A stretch of 64,000 nt of DNA from Saccharospirillum impatiens DSM 12546 (GCF_000423605.1 NZ_AUIH01000010.1:62001-126000), one strand, 5' to 3'; numbered from the stretch's first letter, positions 17,951 through 27,973 are shown. A program made the numbers and translations. Notes: generated by a model not told the origin, from the letters alone.

Positions 17951-19513
17951 ATGAAAGAAGATTTTATCCTGCCGGACATCGGCGAAGGCATCGTCGAGTG
18001 CGAGTTGGTGGAATGGTTGGTCGAAGAAGGCGATATCGTGGTTGAAGACCAGCCCGTAGCCGATGTTCAGACCGACAAGGCCCTGGTGCAAATCCCGGCC
18101 AAGCACGCTGGCCGGGTATTGAAGCGTTACGTTGAACAGGGTGAGATCGCCAAAGTGCATGCGCCGTTGTTTGCGTTGGAGATTGCCGATGATTCACCCG
18201 CCCCTCAGGCGGAACCCAAGCCTGAAAAAACCGGGAGTTCGCAAGCAAGTGACAGTGGCCAGTCGGGCTATGAGGAAGATTTCATTCTGCCGGACATTGG
18301 CGAAGGCATCGTTGAGTGTGAACTGGTCGAATGGTTGGTCGAAGAAGGCGATACCGTTGCTGAAGATCAGCCAGTAGCCGACGTGCAAACCGACAAAGCC
18401 CTGGTACAAATACCGGCAAAACACGCTGGCAGGGTGGTCAAACGGTACGTTGAACAGGGCGAGATTGCCAAAGTGCATTCACCGCTGTTCCGCTTGGCGC
18501 TGAGCGATCACGAAGGCCATGCACCAACAGCGCCAGCGGTAGCCCAGCCAAAAGCGCCGGAAGCGGTTACTCAAACGCGCCAGCACATCGGCAGTACCGA
18601 CGAGAATCGTCGCAAGGTACTGGCAACGCCTGCGGTGCGACGCATCGCGCGCGAGCACGACATCGAACTGGGTCAGGTACCAGCTTCTGGCAAGAATGGC
18701 CGTGTGCTGAAAGAAGACATGCTGCGCTTCATGGGCGAGCTGGAAGACGCACCCAAGCAGGTCAAGACCGATTCAGGCGCCGCCAAACCCAAAGCCGCCA
18801 GCCAGGGCGATGTCGAGATCATTCCAGTCAAGGGCATGCGCGCCGCTATGGCACGGCAGATGACCCACTCAGCGCAAACCATTCCTCACTTCACCTATTC
18901 GGAAGAAATCGACGTCACCGAATTAACCCGGCTGCGGCGTTCGCTGAACCAGCGACTGGAAAGCCAGGGGATCAAGCTTACGGTGATGAGCCTGTTCATC
19001 AAGAGCCTGTCTTTGGCGTTGAAACGCCACCCAATCGTAAACAGCCACATGAACGACGCGGGCGATGAGATCCATCAGTTTGCCGATCACAACATCGGTA
19101 TGGCGGTGGACTCACCGATGGGCTTGCTGGTACCGAACATCAAGGGCGTACAAAACCTGAGCCTGCTCGATCTGGCAACGGACATTAAACGCCTGACAGA
19201 AGCGGGCCGGGCCGGGCGCCTGAGCCCGGATGACTTGAAAGGCGGCACCATCACCGTCTCCAACATCGGCTCCATTGGCGGCACCGTCACCACACCGATC
19301 GTCAACGCGCCGGAAGTGGCCATCGTTGGCATTGGTCGACTGCAACGCCTGCCAAGGCCTAATGATCGGGATGAACTCGAGATCCGCGATATTATTCAGG
19401 TCAGTTGGTCCGGTGATCACCGGGTACTGGACGGCGGCACGATTGCCCGCTTCTGCAATGACTGGAAAGCCATGCTGGAGCAGCCGAACGATATGGTGTT
19501 GTGGATGGTTTAG
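17951..19513 (+). CDS. bkdB: Branched-chain 2-oxoacid dehydrogenase E2 acyltransferase with two lipoyl domains
   Basis: 520 residues, the core dihydrolipoyl acyltransferase of BKD. Domain order: lipoyl domain 1 (about 3-77, lipoyl-Lys in QTDKALVQIP), Pro/Ala linker, lipoyl domain 2 (about 107-183), linker, peripheral subunit-binding domain (about 205-245, ATPAVRRIAREHDI), linker, catalytic domain from about 285 ending in SGDHRVLDGG with the active-site His. Most bacterial BKD E2 proteins have one lipoyl domain. Here two are almost identical in protein but differ at many silent positions. No E3 (lpdV) gene follows; the complex must borrow an E3 from elsewhere. Confidence 0.94.
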   Translation: MKEDFILPDIGEGIVECELVEWLVEEGDIVVEDQPVADVQTDKALVQIPAKHAGRVLKRYVEQGEIAKVHAPLFALEIADDSPAPQAEPKPEKTGSSQASDSGQSGYEEDFILPDIGEGIVECELVEWLVEEGDTVAEDQPVADVQTDKALVQIPAKHAGRVVKRYVEQGEIAKVHSPLFRLALSDHEGHAPTAPAVAQPKAPEAVTQTRQHIGSTDENRRKVLATPAVRRIAREHDIELGQVPASGKNGRVLKEDMLRFMGELEDAPKQVKTDSGAAKPKAASQGDVEIIPVKGMRAAMARQMTHSAQTIPHFTYSEEIDVTELTRLRRSLNQRLESQGIKLTVMSLFIKSLSLALKRHPIVNSHMNDAGDEIHQFADHNIGMAVDSPMGLLVPNIKGVQNLSLLDLATDIKRLTEAGRAGRLSPDDLKGGTITVSNIGSIGGTVTTPIVNAPEVAIVGIGRLQRLPRPNDRDELEIRDIIQVSWSGDHRVLDGGTIARFCNDWKAMLEQPNDMVLWMV

Positions 19514-19537
19514 AAGATGCTGGTTCAAACTAGTGGA

Positions 19538-19635
19538 GTGCGGTAAACCGGAGTTGAACCCTCTCCCCAGCCCTCTCCCGTGTGACGGGAGAGGGAGCGG
19601 TTAGTTGGTTAAATATAACCAGTGCCAGTCGCTCG
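19538..19635. repeat. Intergenic repeat, intact copy 1 (CTCTCCCC hairpin unit)
   Basis: About 98 nt starting GTGCGGTAAACC, then the hairpin CCCTCTCCCGT/ACGGGAGAGGG and the tail GGTTAGTTGG to GCTCG. Positions 19561-19635 are identical over 75 nt to 20913-20987. The left 24 nt resemble 19731-19754. This is therefore the undisturbed version of the sequence that the IS element interrupts. A separate CTCTCTCC/GGGAGAGAG hairpin lies at about 19655-19678. Confidence 0.85.
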
Positions 19636-19764
19636 CAGCACCGGACACAACAGTCCTCTCTCCACCCCTGGGGGAGAGAGCTAGAGAGAGGGGGAGCGGC
19701 GCAGCCGTTTGTTCTGTGGTTTCGATTGGCGTGCGGTGAAACCAGAAGAGAACCCTTGTATGTT

Positions 19765-20897
<1,133 letters not shown>

Positions 20898-20912
20898 CGG
20901 TGAACACGGTTG

Positions 20913-20987
20913 CTCTCCCCAGCCCTCTCCCGTGTGACGGGAGAGGGAGCGGTTAGTTGGTTAAATATAACCAGTGCCAGTCGCTCG
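20913..20987. repeat. Intergenic repeat copy 2, right part (left part at 19731-19754)
   Basis: 75 nt identical to 19561-19635. With 19731-19754 it forms the second copy of the repeat, split by the IS element at AACC-CT-CTCCCC. After GCTCG the two copies diverge, so the repeat unit ends there. Confidence 0.85.
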
Positions 20988-21006
20988 TGCCTAAACACAC
21001 CTCAGT

Positions 21007-21741
21007 TTACTTCAACAAAAAACCGCGCTTCTGCAGGAACGGCAACATGTGGGGCCGTGCCTCTTTTTGCAGCATGCCGGAGATCTGCTCGCTCCAGCTC
21101 TGGCTCTTGGGGTTGCCGCTGCGGGTCGCGTAGTAATGACGGACGTGCTCGTCGTAGTCTTTCACGGTGGCCACATCATCCGGCTCATAGCCATTCTGCT
21201 TCAGCACCACGGAGACCGGCAAACGGGGTTTGACCTCGGGGTTCTGGTCCGGGTAGCCAATGCACAGGCCAAAGACCGGGTAGACCAGATCGGGGAGGTC
21301 CAATACCTCGGCAACGCCCTGTGGATTATTGCGCAATGCACCGATGTAGCAAATGCCCATGTCCTGGGACTCAGCCGCGACGACCAGGTTTTGCGCAAAC
21401 AGAGCCGCATCGACCGAGGCGGTCAGAAATTGCTCGGTAAAGCCGCTCAGCATAGGGGCATCGTGCATTTCACAGGCTTGCTTGTGCCGGTTCATGTCGG
21501 CACAGACCACGAAAAACACCGGGGCCTCGTTGATGTACTTTTGATTGTTCCCCAATTCAGCCAGTTTCGCGCGTTTTTCCGGGTCGGTGACCTGAATCAG
21601 GGTGGTCGTCTGAATAAAGCTAGATGTCGCAGCGCCCTGACCGCAGCGGACCAGGTCTTCAACCAGTGCTTGCGGCACCGGTTTATCGGTGAAAGCGCGA
21701 ATCGATCGGTGGGACTGCAGTAATTGGGTAACAGCGTTCAT
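21007..21741 (-). CDS. NfsA-type NADPH-dependent FMN nitroreductase
   Basis: 244 residues, the length of oxygen-insensitive nitroreductase NfsA/flavin reductase. Features: N-terminal LLQSHRSIRAFTDKPV (FMN phosphate-binding SHRSIR), AATSSFIQTTTLIQV, a dimer and FMN region around GQNL-like LFAQNLVVAAESQDMGICYIGALRN, and VFGLCIGYPDQ. Such enzymes reduce nitroaromatics and quinones in the cytosol. It is transcribed alone and divergently from the 2OG oxygenase gene (165-nt gap). Confidence 0.88.
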   Translation of the reverse strand: MNAVTQLLQSHRSIRAFTDKPVPQALVEDLVRCGQGAATSSFIQTTTLIQVTDPEKRAKLAELGNNQKYINEAPVFFVVCADMNRHKQACEMHDAPMLSGFTEQFLTASVDAALFAQNLVVAAESQDMGICYIGALRNNPQGVAEVLDLPDLVYPVFGLCIGYPDQNPEVKPRLPVSVVLKQNGYEPDDVATVKDYDEHVRHYYATRSGNPKSQSWSEQISGMLQKEARPHMLPFLQKRGFLLK

Positions 21742-21906
21742 TCAAATCTCCGGATTGGGTAGGGTTGCAAATCGTTTCAGAATACCACGGCAAGGCCGAT
21801 CGGGGGCGACCGCTATGTTCCGTCAGTGCAACATCGCATTGCGTTTGTATGAGTACGGCCCTGACCGTAAACTGGGCCGTTCCCGTTGTTCACTTCAGGC
21901 CTGCTT

Positions 21907-22605
21907 ATGAGCCATGATACCCAGCCAGACACCTTTCCCGCTCCCGATGAAGGTGACTCACCGACCATAGAACCCATACCACTCTGGGGCAGCGAACTGT
22001 TCATCGCGACGCTGGCCGAGCACCCGTTAATTGCCGGTGAACTGACGTCGCTCATCTACCGACACCACGCTCAACACCAAACAGCGGTAGCCAGCGAGGT
22101 GGCCGTGGGTGCCAAACAGAACCTGTTCGAAAGCGAGCTGAATTTCCTCGACGGCGACGACCTCGACGTGCAGGTACTGAACCAGTCACTGTCGACGCTG
22201 GTGCTCGACATCGCCGCTTACGCCAACGAAGGTCACTGGCCGGAAGACGCGAGCGCGGAAGTGACCATCACCGAAAGCTGGTATCACCTGACACAAACCG
22301 GCGGCTACCACGACGCCCACTCCCACCCAAATTGCTCCTGGTGCGGTATTTACTACCTCGAGGCAGGCGATGCGGATTTCGACCGGCGCAGCGGCGTTAA
22401 CCGATTCTACGACCCAAGGGTCAATGCCGATCATTTTCTGGATGCGGGGAGTCTTTACCTCAATGGCCAGGGCATCTACGACATCCAGCCCGTTGCGGGC
22501 CAGGTGGTGATCTTCCCGTCCTATTTGAAGCACTCGGCTCTGCCGTATTTTGGTGGCAAGGATCGGGTTGTTGTGGCGTTTAATGCGCGGGTCGATTTTA
22601 TATAA
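21907..22605 (+). CDS. Putative 2-oxoglutarate/Fe(II) oxygenase (TIGR02466-like)
   Basis: 232 residues from ATG 21907; a TTG at 21886 in frame is less likely. The C-terminal half has the double-stranded beta-helix pattern of a small 2OG-Fe(II) oxygenase family: WYHLTQTGGYHDAHSHPNCS with candidate iron ligands, WCGIYYLEAG, GQVVIFPSYLKHSALPYFG (distal His), and RVVVAFN (Arg for 2-oxoglutarate). The acidic N terminus is poorly conserved. The substrate is unknown; relatives are common in marine bacteria and cyanophages. It is followed by a palindrome and repeat A4. Confidence 0.75.
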   Translation: MSHDTQPDTFPAPDEGDSPTIEPIPLWGSELFIATLAEHPLIAGELTSLIYRHHAQHQTAVASEVAVGAKQNLFESELNFLDGDDLDVQVLNQSLSTLVLDIAAYANEGHWPEDASAEVTITESWYHLTQTGGYHDAHSHPNCSWCGIYYLEAGDADFDRRSGVNRFYDPRVNADHFLDAGSLYLNGQGIYDIQPVAGQVVIFPSYLKHSALPYFGGKDRVVVAFNARVDFI

Positions 22606-22609
22606 CTCA

Positions 22610-22688
22610 AGTTTCGGAATTAGAGTTGGCTGCAGTGCCATGAGCTCTGCCGCACGTCGCTAATCTGCAGCGAACTCCGAAACTTGAA
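22610..22688. repeat. Palindrome with AACTC-CGAA-type arms
   Basis: Arms TCAAGTTTCGGAATT and its near-complement AACTCCGAAACTTGA bracket an inner GCTGCAG/CTGCAGC pair. The same arm sequence (GGAGTT, ACTCCGAA) flanks many A-type elements in this window, so this may be the outer shell of an element that has lost its core. Confidence 0.55.
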
Positions 22689-22731
22689 TATATAAACAGT
22701 CCCCCGAAGTTTGAAGTTTGCTAGCTGCAGA

Positions 22732-22844
22732 GTGTTAGCTGCCGGGTGTGTCTATCCGGGGTAGTCCGCAACATGGATGTTGCGGTCTAGGCCCCATGGA
22801 CGGGTTTACGCCGACCCCGGAGAGGCATACCCGGTCGCTAACAC
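22732..22844 (+). repeat. A-type dispersed palindromic element, copy A4
   Basis: Outer stem GTGTTAGCTGCCGGGTGTG with the matching right arm ending GTCGCTAACAC. Inner hairpins are CGCAACATGGATGTTGCG and the CCCCATGGACGGG arm. It lies between the 2OG oxygenase and the end of the GNAT-nitrilase gene. Confidence 0.9.
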
Positions 22845-22880
22845 GGACTCTTGTCGACCAAGTCAAATCGAACTCCGAAG

Positions 22881-24407
22881 TTAGGTCGGATTGCGCCGGG
22901 TCAAACTGAACAGATCCTTGCGCCGGTCTTTCAGGTTGGTAACTGAGCCTTCACTGCGCACCAGTTTCAGCTTGTTGAAATCCAGATCCGAGAAGAAAAT
23001 CATCTCTGTGTTGGGCGTGGTTTCGTTCAGTACCGCATCGTGCGGGAAGGCAAAATCCGACGGGCTGAACACCGCGCTCTGGGCATACTGGATGTCGAGG
23101 TTTTCGATCGAGGGCAGGTTGCCGACGCTGCCGCACAGCACCACGTAACACTCGTTCTCGATGGCCCGGGCTTGTGAGCAATGGCGCACTCGCAAGTAAC
23201 CGTTCTTGGTATCGGTCCAGAACGGCACGAACAGAATGTCCATGTCGTCGTCGGCGAGCAGGCGACTCAGCTCCGGGAATTCGACGTCGTAACAGACCTG
23301 CATGCCAATGCGGCCGGCATCGGTGTCGAACACCGCCAGCTCATTGCCCCCCTCGATGATCCAGTCGCGTCTTTCCTGTGGCGTAATGTGCAGCTTGGCC
23401 TGGCGTTCCTGAGTGCCATCGCGCCGGAACAGGTAGGCGATGTTATACAGGTAACCGTCTTCATCGGCTTCAATCATTGAGCCGCCAATGATGTTGATGT
23501 TGTAACTGACGGCCATGCGGCTCATTTCGGTTTTGAACCGCTCGGTAAAGGTACCGAGAAACCGAATTGCTTCGACCTGGTCGGTCAGGCCCATTAAAGG
23601 CGCGTTGAACAGCTCCGGGAACACAGCAAAATCACTTTGGTAACCGGACAGCGCATCAACAAAGTACTCGACCTGCTGCAACACATCTTCAACCGAAGCA
23701 AACTCCCGCATCTGCCATTGCACGGCACCGACGCGGGCATGGTTGCGGGTGTTATCCAAAACACGGTCGGCAGGCTCGAACAGAATGTTGTTCCATTCGA
23801 GCAGGGTGGCAAAACCAAGAGACTTTTCATCTTCCGGCAGGTACCGGCGCATCAGCCGTTTGACCTGGAAATCATTGGCCAGCTGGAAAGACAAAATCGG
23901 ATCGTGAATTTCCTTGCGCGCAACCTGGTCGATGTACTCGGTCGGTTTCAGCTCCTCGGCGTGTTCGTGGTAGTTGGGGATCCGCCCGCCAGCCAGTATG
24001 GCGCGAAGATTCAACTGACGGCACAGTTCCTTACGCGAATCGTACAGGCGGCGACCTAGACGGTGGCCGCGGTAATCCGGGTCAATCAGCACGTCGAGGC
24101 CGTACATGGCGTCGCCCGTGCTATTGTTCAGAATGATCTCACGCTGGCCAATCAGGTCGTCGTATTTATGCGGGTTGGAAAACGTGGTGTAGTCCACCAG
24201 CACACTCAGGGCAACGCCGACCAGTTCACCATCGTCGTCGATGGCAATTTGCCCATCCGGAAACTCCCTGATCAACCGGTTAATCGTCTCTTCCGGCCAG
24301 GCGCCGCCAATATCATCGTAAACCCGGTCCATCAGGCGCTTGAGTTGGGGGTAGTCGCCTTCGACAAGATTGCGTAGGTGAAGGTGGAGATCGTCGTTCT
24401 GCATCAT
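22881..24407 (-). CDS. GNAT acetyltransferase-carbon-nitrogen hydrolase fusion
   Basis: 508 residues. N-terminal GNAT domain (about 1-190) with the acetyl-CoA loop LIDPDYRGHRLGRRLYDSRK, followed by a C-terminal nitrilase-superfamily domain (about 220-495). The nitrilase triad is visible: Glu in FPELFNAPLMG, Lys in QAKLHITPQER, Cys in GMQVCYDVEFPELSR. The arrangement is known as a recurrent two-domain protein in bacteria, of unknown substrate; it may acylate an amine and hydrolyse an amide in one polypeptide. ATG 24404 is an equally good start (MQNDD). Confidence 0.9.
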   Translation of the reverse strand: MMQNDDLHLHLRNLVEGDYPQLKRLMDRVYDDIGGAWPEETINRLIREFPDGQIAIDDDGELVGVALSVLVDYTTFSNPHKYDDLIGQREIILNNSTGDAMYGLDVLIDPDYRGHRLGRRLYDSRKELCRQLNLRAILAGGRIPNYHEHAEELKPTEYIDQVARKEIHDPILSFQLANDFQVKRLMRRYLPEDEKSLGFATLLEWNNILFEPADRVLDNTRNHARVGAVQWQMREFASVEDVLQQVEYFVDALSGYQSDFAVFPELFNAPLMGLTDQVEAIRFLGTFTERFKTEMSRMAVSYNINIIGGSMIEADEDGYLYNIAYLFRRDGTQERQAKLHITPQERRDWIIEGGNELAVFDTDAGRIGMQVCYDVEFPELSRLLADDDMDILFVPFWTDTKNGYLRVRHCSQARAIENECYVVLCGSVGNLPSIENLDIQYAQSAVFSPSDFAFPHDAVLNETTPNTEMIFFSDLDFNKLKLVRSEGSVTNLKDRRKDLFSLTRRNPT

Positions 24408-24457
24408 AAAAGTGCCCTAACTGAGTCGCTCTAAAGGTGGAGTAATCACCATACCAA

Positions 24458-24641
24458 GTGCTGGGTGCCGGGTACGTCTGTCCGGGGAAGTCCGCAACAT
24501 GGACCAAAACGCCAGGAGCGTATTGGCATGAGCGAAGCGAGCCCGAAGGGTGAATCCCACGGATGGGATTCATATCTTGCGGTCTAGGCCCCATGGATGG
24601 GTATACGCTGGCCCCGGACAGGCGTGCCCGGCGGCCAGCAC
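24458..24641 (+). repeat. A-type element A5 carrying a nested hairpin cassette
   Basis: Outer stem GTGCTGGGTGCCGGGTACG with its complement ending CGGCCAGCAC. The first inner hairpin (CCGCAACATGGA ... TTGCGG) is split by a 73-nt cassette at 24504-24576. The cassette holds CCAAAACGC-CAGGA-GCG and GAATCCCACGGATGGGATTC and ends TATC. The second hairpin (CCCCATGGATGGG) is intact. The element occupies most of the gap between the GNAT-nitrilase and NnrU genes. Confidence 0.9.
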
Positions 24642-24744
24642 GGACCAAAGCCGAATGGGCAGACCCTTACTCTAAGTGTGAGCGAGTGGGTAATGTGGGA
24701 GGTAGTTTAACAGCTCGGCAGAGTGTCTGCCGAGCTTGGACGCA

Positions 24745-25323
24745 TCAGCCGAAGGGAGGGACGCCGATCAGCAGCAAGTGGGCCCAGAAGGCGAAGACGC
24801 CATAACCGATCAGGCCGCCGACAACGGCAGAAATATCGCTTTTGAGGCCTTTTACCGGGTACTGCGTATTGTTTGCCCGATCTTTGCGGCGAGCGTGGAT
24901 GAAATAAACCACCGCCCAGGCCAGGAAACCGCCAAACAGAAGGATATCGGCCAGCGTACCATTGGCGATCAGGTGAGCGATCGCCCAGGTTTTAACCGCC
25001 AGCACCATGGGGTGACCGAATCGGGCCTTGATGCGGTTGCCGGGTACGTAGGCAGCCGCCAGGAAGATAAACGCCGGTATCATCAGCAGCGCAGAAAGAT
25101 GGCGCGTCCAGCCGGGTGCAAACCAGACCCAGACCGGGTCGAGCCGGGCTAAACCATAGCCCCAGATGATCAGGCCGAAACCCGCCAGCGATATAATGCT
25201 GTACAAGCCTTTCCAGGGCATCAGACCCATTTGGCGAATCATCGATTCGCGCCATTGTGGGGCCAGCATGTGAATGGAATGAATGCCGAGAAAAATAGCC
25301 AGGCCGATGACCAGTGTGATCAT
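24745..25323 (-). CDS. NnrU family integral membrane protein
   Basis: 192 residues, almost entirely hydrophobic with five or six transmembrane helices. The FLGIHSIHMLAPQWRE start, the RFGHPMVLAVKTWAIAHLIANG segment and a DRANN-like cytoplasmic stretch are typical of NnrU. That family was named from nitrite/NO reductase clusters and is related to methyltransferases of the isoprenylcysteine type. No denitrification genes are in the window, so its job here is open. Confidence 0.85.
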   Translation of the reverse strand: MITLVIGLAIFLGIHSIHMLAPQWRESMIRQMGLMPWKGLYSIISLAGFGLIIWGYGLARLDPVWVWFAPGWTRHLSALLMIPAFIFLAAAYVPGNRIKARFGHPMVLAVKTWAIAHLIANGTLADILLFGGFLAWAVVYFIHARRKDRANNTQYPVKGLKSDISAVVGGLIGYGVFAFWAHLLLIGVPPFG

Positions 25324-25495
25324 GTGAAATCCTTTTATGACACGGTTAATATGAAATCGTCGGCAGATAGGTTAGCGGAGCGGGAGCGGGCTGTATACTG
25401 GCTGATGGTCACTCCTGAGCGGTTCCCTGTCAGGGCGGTTGATGATCCGGCACATAATGTTAACGCTCCACTACTACCGACCGGGGGCAGCAGGT

Positions 25496-26020
25496 TTAGC
25501 CGTCTGGGTGGTCGAGATCAATGATGCGTTCCAGCATGCCCAGCAGCCATTCCTTTTCACCCTTGTTCATTACCTGCTCAAAATGCGCTTCATGTGCCAG
25601 TACTTTCTTGTGCAGATTCTCCGTGAAGTGAATGCCATCCTCAGTCAGAAACAGGGCATAGGAGCGTCGGTCTGAATCTGACTGGCGTCTTTCTATTAAC
25701 CGCTGCTTTTCCAGTTTATCCACTGCCGATACCATCGCCGAGCGATCGGTGTCTATCGCCTTGGCGACGGCCGTTTGCGTCAGCCCGGGGTTATCCCGAA
25801 CCACACAAAGAATCCCGAACAGGCCCGGGGTCACGCCTTGTTCGGTACAGGTGGCGGTGAAGTTTTCAAAGTAGGCAAGCTGCGCCCGTCGTAACCGGTA
25901 GCCAACCAGGCTGTTCAACAAGGTGGCATCAATTTTCTGGGTGGTCTCGGTCATCGGGGCTCCAGTGGTTGCGCCAGCGGCGGCATCAGATATCGGCCGG
26001 GTTTTGTACAAAGCGTCCAT
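25496..26020 (-). CDS. MarR family transcriptional regulator
   Basis: 174 residues with a winged helix: TPGLFGILCVVRDNPGLTQTAVAKAIDTDRSAMVSAVDKLEKQRLIERRQSDSDRRSYALFLT. Met at residue 23 (25954) is an alternative start. MarR proteins commonly control hydroxycinnamate and aromatic acid genes, releasing DNA when they bind the CoA thioester. It is encoded just downstream of, and on the same strand as, the TRAP transporter genes, and its upstream DNA shares a TACAAACAC word with the divergent catabolic promoter region at 29.4 kb. It is the likely regulator of this locus; that is inference. Confidence 0.85.
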   Translation of the reverse strand: MDALYKTRPISDAAAGATTGAPMTETTQKIDATLLNSLVGYRLRRAQLAYFENFTATCTEQGVTPGLFGILCVVRDNPGLTQTAVAKAIDTDRSAMVSAVDKLEKQRLIERRQSDSDRRSYALFLTEDGIHFTENLHKKVLAHEAHFEQVMNKGEKEWLLGMLERIIDLDHPDG

Positions 26021-26064
26021 ATTACCACCTTAGGTTTTTCAGTTCACAACACACAGACTAAACC

Positions 26065-26073
26065 GTGTTTGTA
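26065..26073 (-). promoter_or_regulatory. Shared word TACAAACAC upstream of marR, candidate operator half
   Basis: On the minus strand, about 45 nt upstream of the MarR start. The same 9-mer occurs on the plus strand at 29437-29445 in the control region of the catabolic operon. CACAACAC at 26045-26052 faces it as an imperfect inverted half. Confidence 0.35.
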
Positions 26074-26128
26074 CCAGTTGAAATTGCCTCTAGCAGAGTT
26101 CTGGCCAGCGGGTGGGCGGCACGAACTC

Positions 26129-27427
26129 TTAGCCACCGGTCAACACAAGCACTATCGACGGGAAGAAGATCACCAGAGCGACAACGACCAGGTCGGCGAC
26201 CAGAAAGGTGCTGACGCCCTTGAAAATATCGACCAGGCTGGCGTACTGGCTGGCAACCCCTCGTATCACGAAGATGTTCATGCCCACCGGCGGCGTGATC
26301 ATGCCAATCTCCAGCAGTTTTACCAGCAAGACGCCAAACCAGATCAGGCTGATGTCGTATTGCTCGAAAATGGGCATCAGAATCGGCAGGGTGACCAGCA
26401 TGGCACCGAAGGGTTCCATAAACAGACCCAGAAACAGATAGATCAGCACCACCACCAACATCAGTTGCAGGTAACTGGGGTCCCAGCCCGATACCGCCTG
26501 GGAAATAAAACCGGCCAGGCCACTGAGGCTGAGAAAAACGGTAAACATGCTCGCGCCGACACCGATGATCAGCAGTGAAGCCGTCGTCGACAGAGTTTCC
26601 AGCAGTGAGGTGTTGATCAGCTTCCAGCTCAATTTACCCAGCATCGCAGAAATAATAATGGCGCCGGCCGCGCCGATCGCGCCGGCCTCTGTGGCGGTGA
26701 ACAGGCCACTGAACAAACCACCAAATACCATGAAACCGAGCAACAAAACCGGCCATATCTCACGAATGGCCTGAACTGGCGTGTAGTCATCGGCGCCGAT
26801 GGCGCGGCGTGGCACGATGTCTGGCCGCCGCCAGCTGACCAGCAAAATGACAATGCTGTAACTGAACGCCGTCAGCAAGCCGATGGTAATACCGCCCAGA
26901 AATACCTGAGTGATCGATACCTGGGCGAATACCCCGTACACAATCATCAGAATGCTCGGCGGAATCAGCGCGCCGATGGTACCGCCGGCGGCGATGGTGC
27001 CGCAGGCAAAGCTTGGCTTGTAACCGCTTTTCACCATTTCCGGAATGGCGATGCGACCCATAGCGGCCGCGCAGGCCAGGCTTGATCCGGACACGGCGGC
27101 AAAGCCCGAACTGGCCACAATACTGGAAATGGCCAGGCCACCGGGCAGCCAGCGAAATACCACTTTGGCTGCGTTAAACAGACCGGCAGTCAGGCCAGCG
27201 TGGTAACTGACGAACCCCATCAGCAAAAACATGGGGACAGCGCTCAGCGTCCACTTGGCGATAAAGTCGTAGGGTGTGCCAGCCAGCATGCCGATGGCCA
27301 CATCCCAGTTGATCATCCAGGTGACACCGCCGAGTGACACCGCCATCAGCGCCAGTGCAACGGGGACCCGCAGGGCGAGCAACGCCAACAGAGCAACCAG
27401 ACCGTAAAAACCGATTTCTACCGACAT
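26129..27427 (-). CDS. dctM: TRAP transporter large permease (DctM-like)
   Basis: 432 residues with about 12-13 hydrophobic helices, the ion-coupled translocation subunit of a TRAP importer. Typical signatures are SSGFAAVSGSSLACAAAMGRIAIPEM, GGTIGALIPPSILMIVYG, and the C-terminal TPPVGMNIFVIRGVA. It uses the sodium gradient and DctP-delivered ligand; substrates are usually organic or aromatic acids. ATG 27427 follows AAGGA on the minus strand. It lies 9 nt after dctQ. Confidence 0.93.
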   Translation of the reverse strand: MSVEIGFYGLVALLALLALRVPVALALMAVSLGGVTWMINWDVAIGMLAGTPYDFIAKWTLSAVPMFLLMGFVSYHAGLTAGLFNAAKVVFRWLPGGLAISSIVASSGFAAVSGSSLACAAAMGRIAIPEMVKSGYKPSFACGTIAAGGTIGALIPPSILMIVYGVFAQVSITQVFLGGITIGLLTAFSYSIVILLVSWRRPDIVPRRAIGADDYTPVQAIREIWPVLLLGFMVFGGLFSGLFTATEAGAIGAAGAIIISAMLGKLSWKLINTSLLETLSTTASLLIIGVGASMFTVFLSLSGLAGFISQAVSGWDPSYLQLMLVVVLIYLFLGLFMEPFGAMLVTLPILMPIFEQYDISLIWFGVLLVKLLEIGMITPPVGMNIFVIRGVASQYASLVDIFKGVSTFLVADLVVVALVIFFPSIVLVLTGG

Positions 27428-27436
27428 GGTAAATCC

Positions 27437-27949
27437 TTACTCCGGGGCGTTTTGTGAGGGGTTGGTCAGGGTTGTGGCCAGACGAATCAGACACACCAGG
27501 CAAGCGAGACCGAACGAGATCGGAATAATGAAGTAGGTAGGCCAGACAGGCATGGGGAAATCGAGGGACATGATATAGGCACCGCGTTCAAACTGTTCGA
27601 CGGCCTTGGACCAGGTCGCCACCATGAAAATGAAATAGATCACTAATGAAATTACCGCCACCAGCACATCAGTCCAGGCTTTGAACGTCTCACCCAATAC
27701 ATCGCTGACGGCTTCGACCGCGATCATATTGCGCTGATGCTCCACCCAGGCCAGTGGCAGTAGCGCCAGTGTGATCATGTAGTAGCGGGTCACCAGTTCA
27801 AGCGTAGCGGGAATGGAGTACGACAGGGTGCTGCGCAGCACTACATCGGCGGTTACGTGGATCAGCATGGCCGCAATGCCCAGCGTGCCCAGTAACGCAA
27901 GAGCCCGGGACAACTGATCGGCCAGGCGATTCAATCCGGAAATCGACAT
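27437..27949 (-). CDS. dctQ: TRAP transporter small permease (DctQ-like)
   Basis: 170 residues with four transmembrane helices, small subunit of the TRAP membrane complex. LARALALLGTLGIAAMLIHVTADVVLR at the N terminus and MPVWPTYFIIPISFGLACLVCLIR at the end are characteristic. It pairs with the dctM product. A terminator-like hairpin separates it from the upstream dctP gene. Confidence 0.88.
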   Translation of the reverse strand: MSISGLNRLADQLSRALALLGTLGIAAMLIHVTADVVLRSTLSYSIPATLELVTRYYMITLALLPLAWVEHQRNMIAVEAVSDVLGETFKAWTDVLVAVISLVIYFIFMVATWSKAVEQFERGAYIMSLDFPMPVWPTYFIIPISFGLACLVCLIRLATTLTNPSQNAPE

Positions 27950-27973
27950 TGGGTTATTCGCTCACCTACAGTT

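Noticed and set aside
24563-24805. Small frames with GLGPMDG-type peptides at many repeats
   Set aside because: They are translations of the palindromic elements. Their sequence follows the repeat, with no ribosome binding site or codon pattern.
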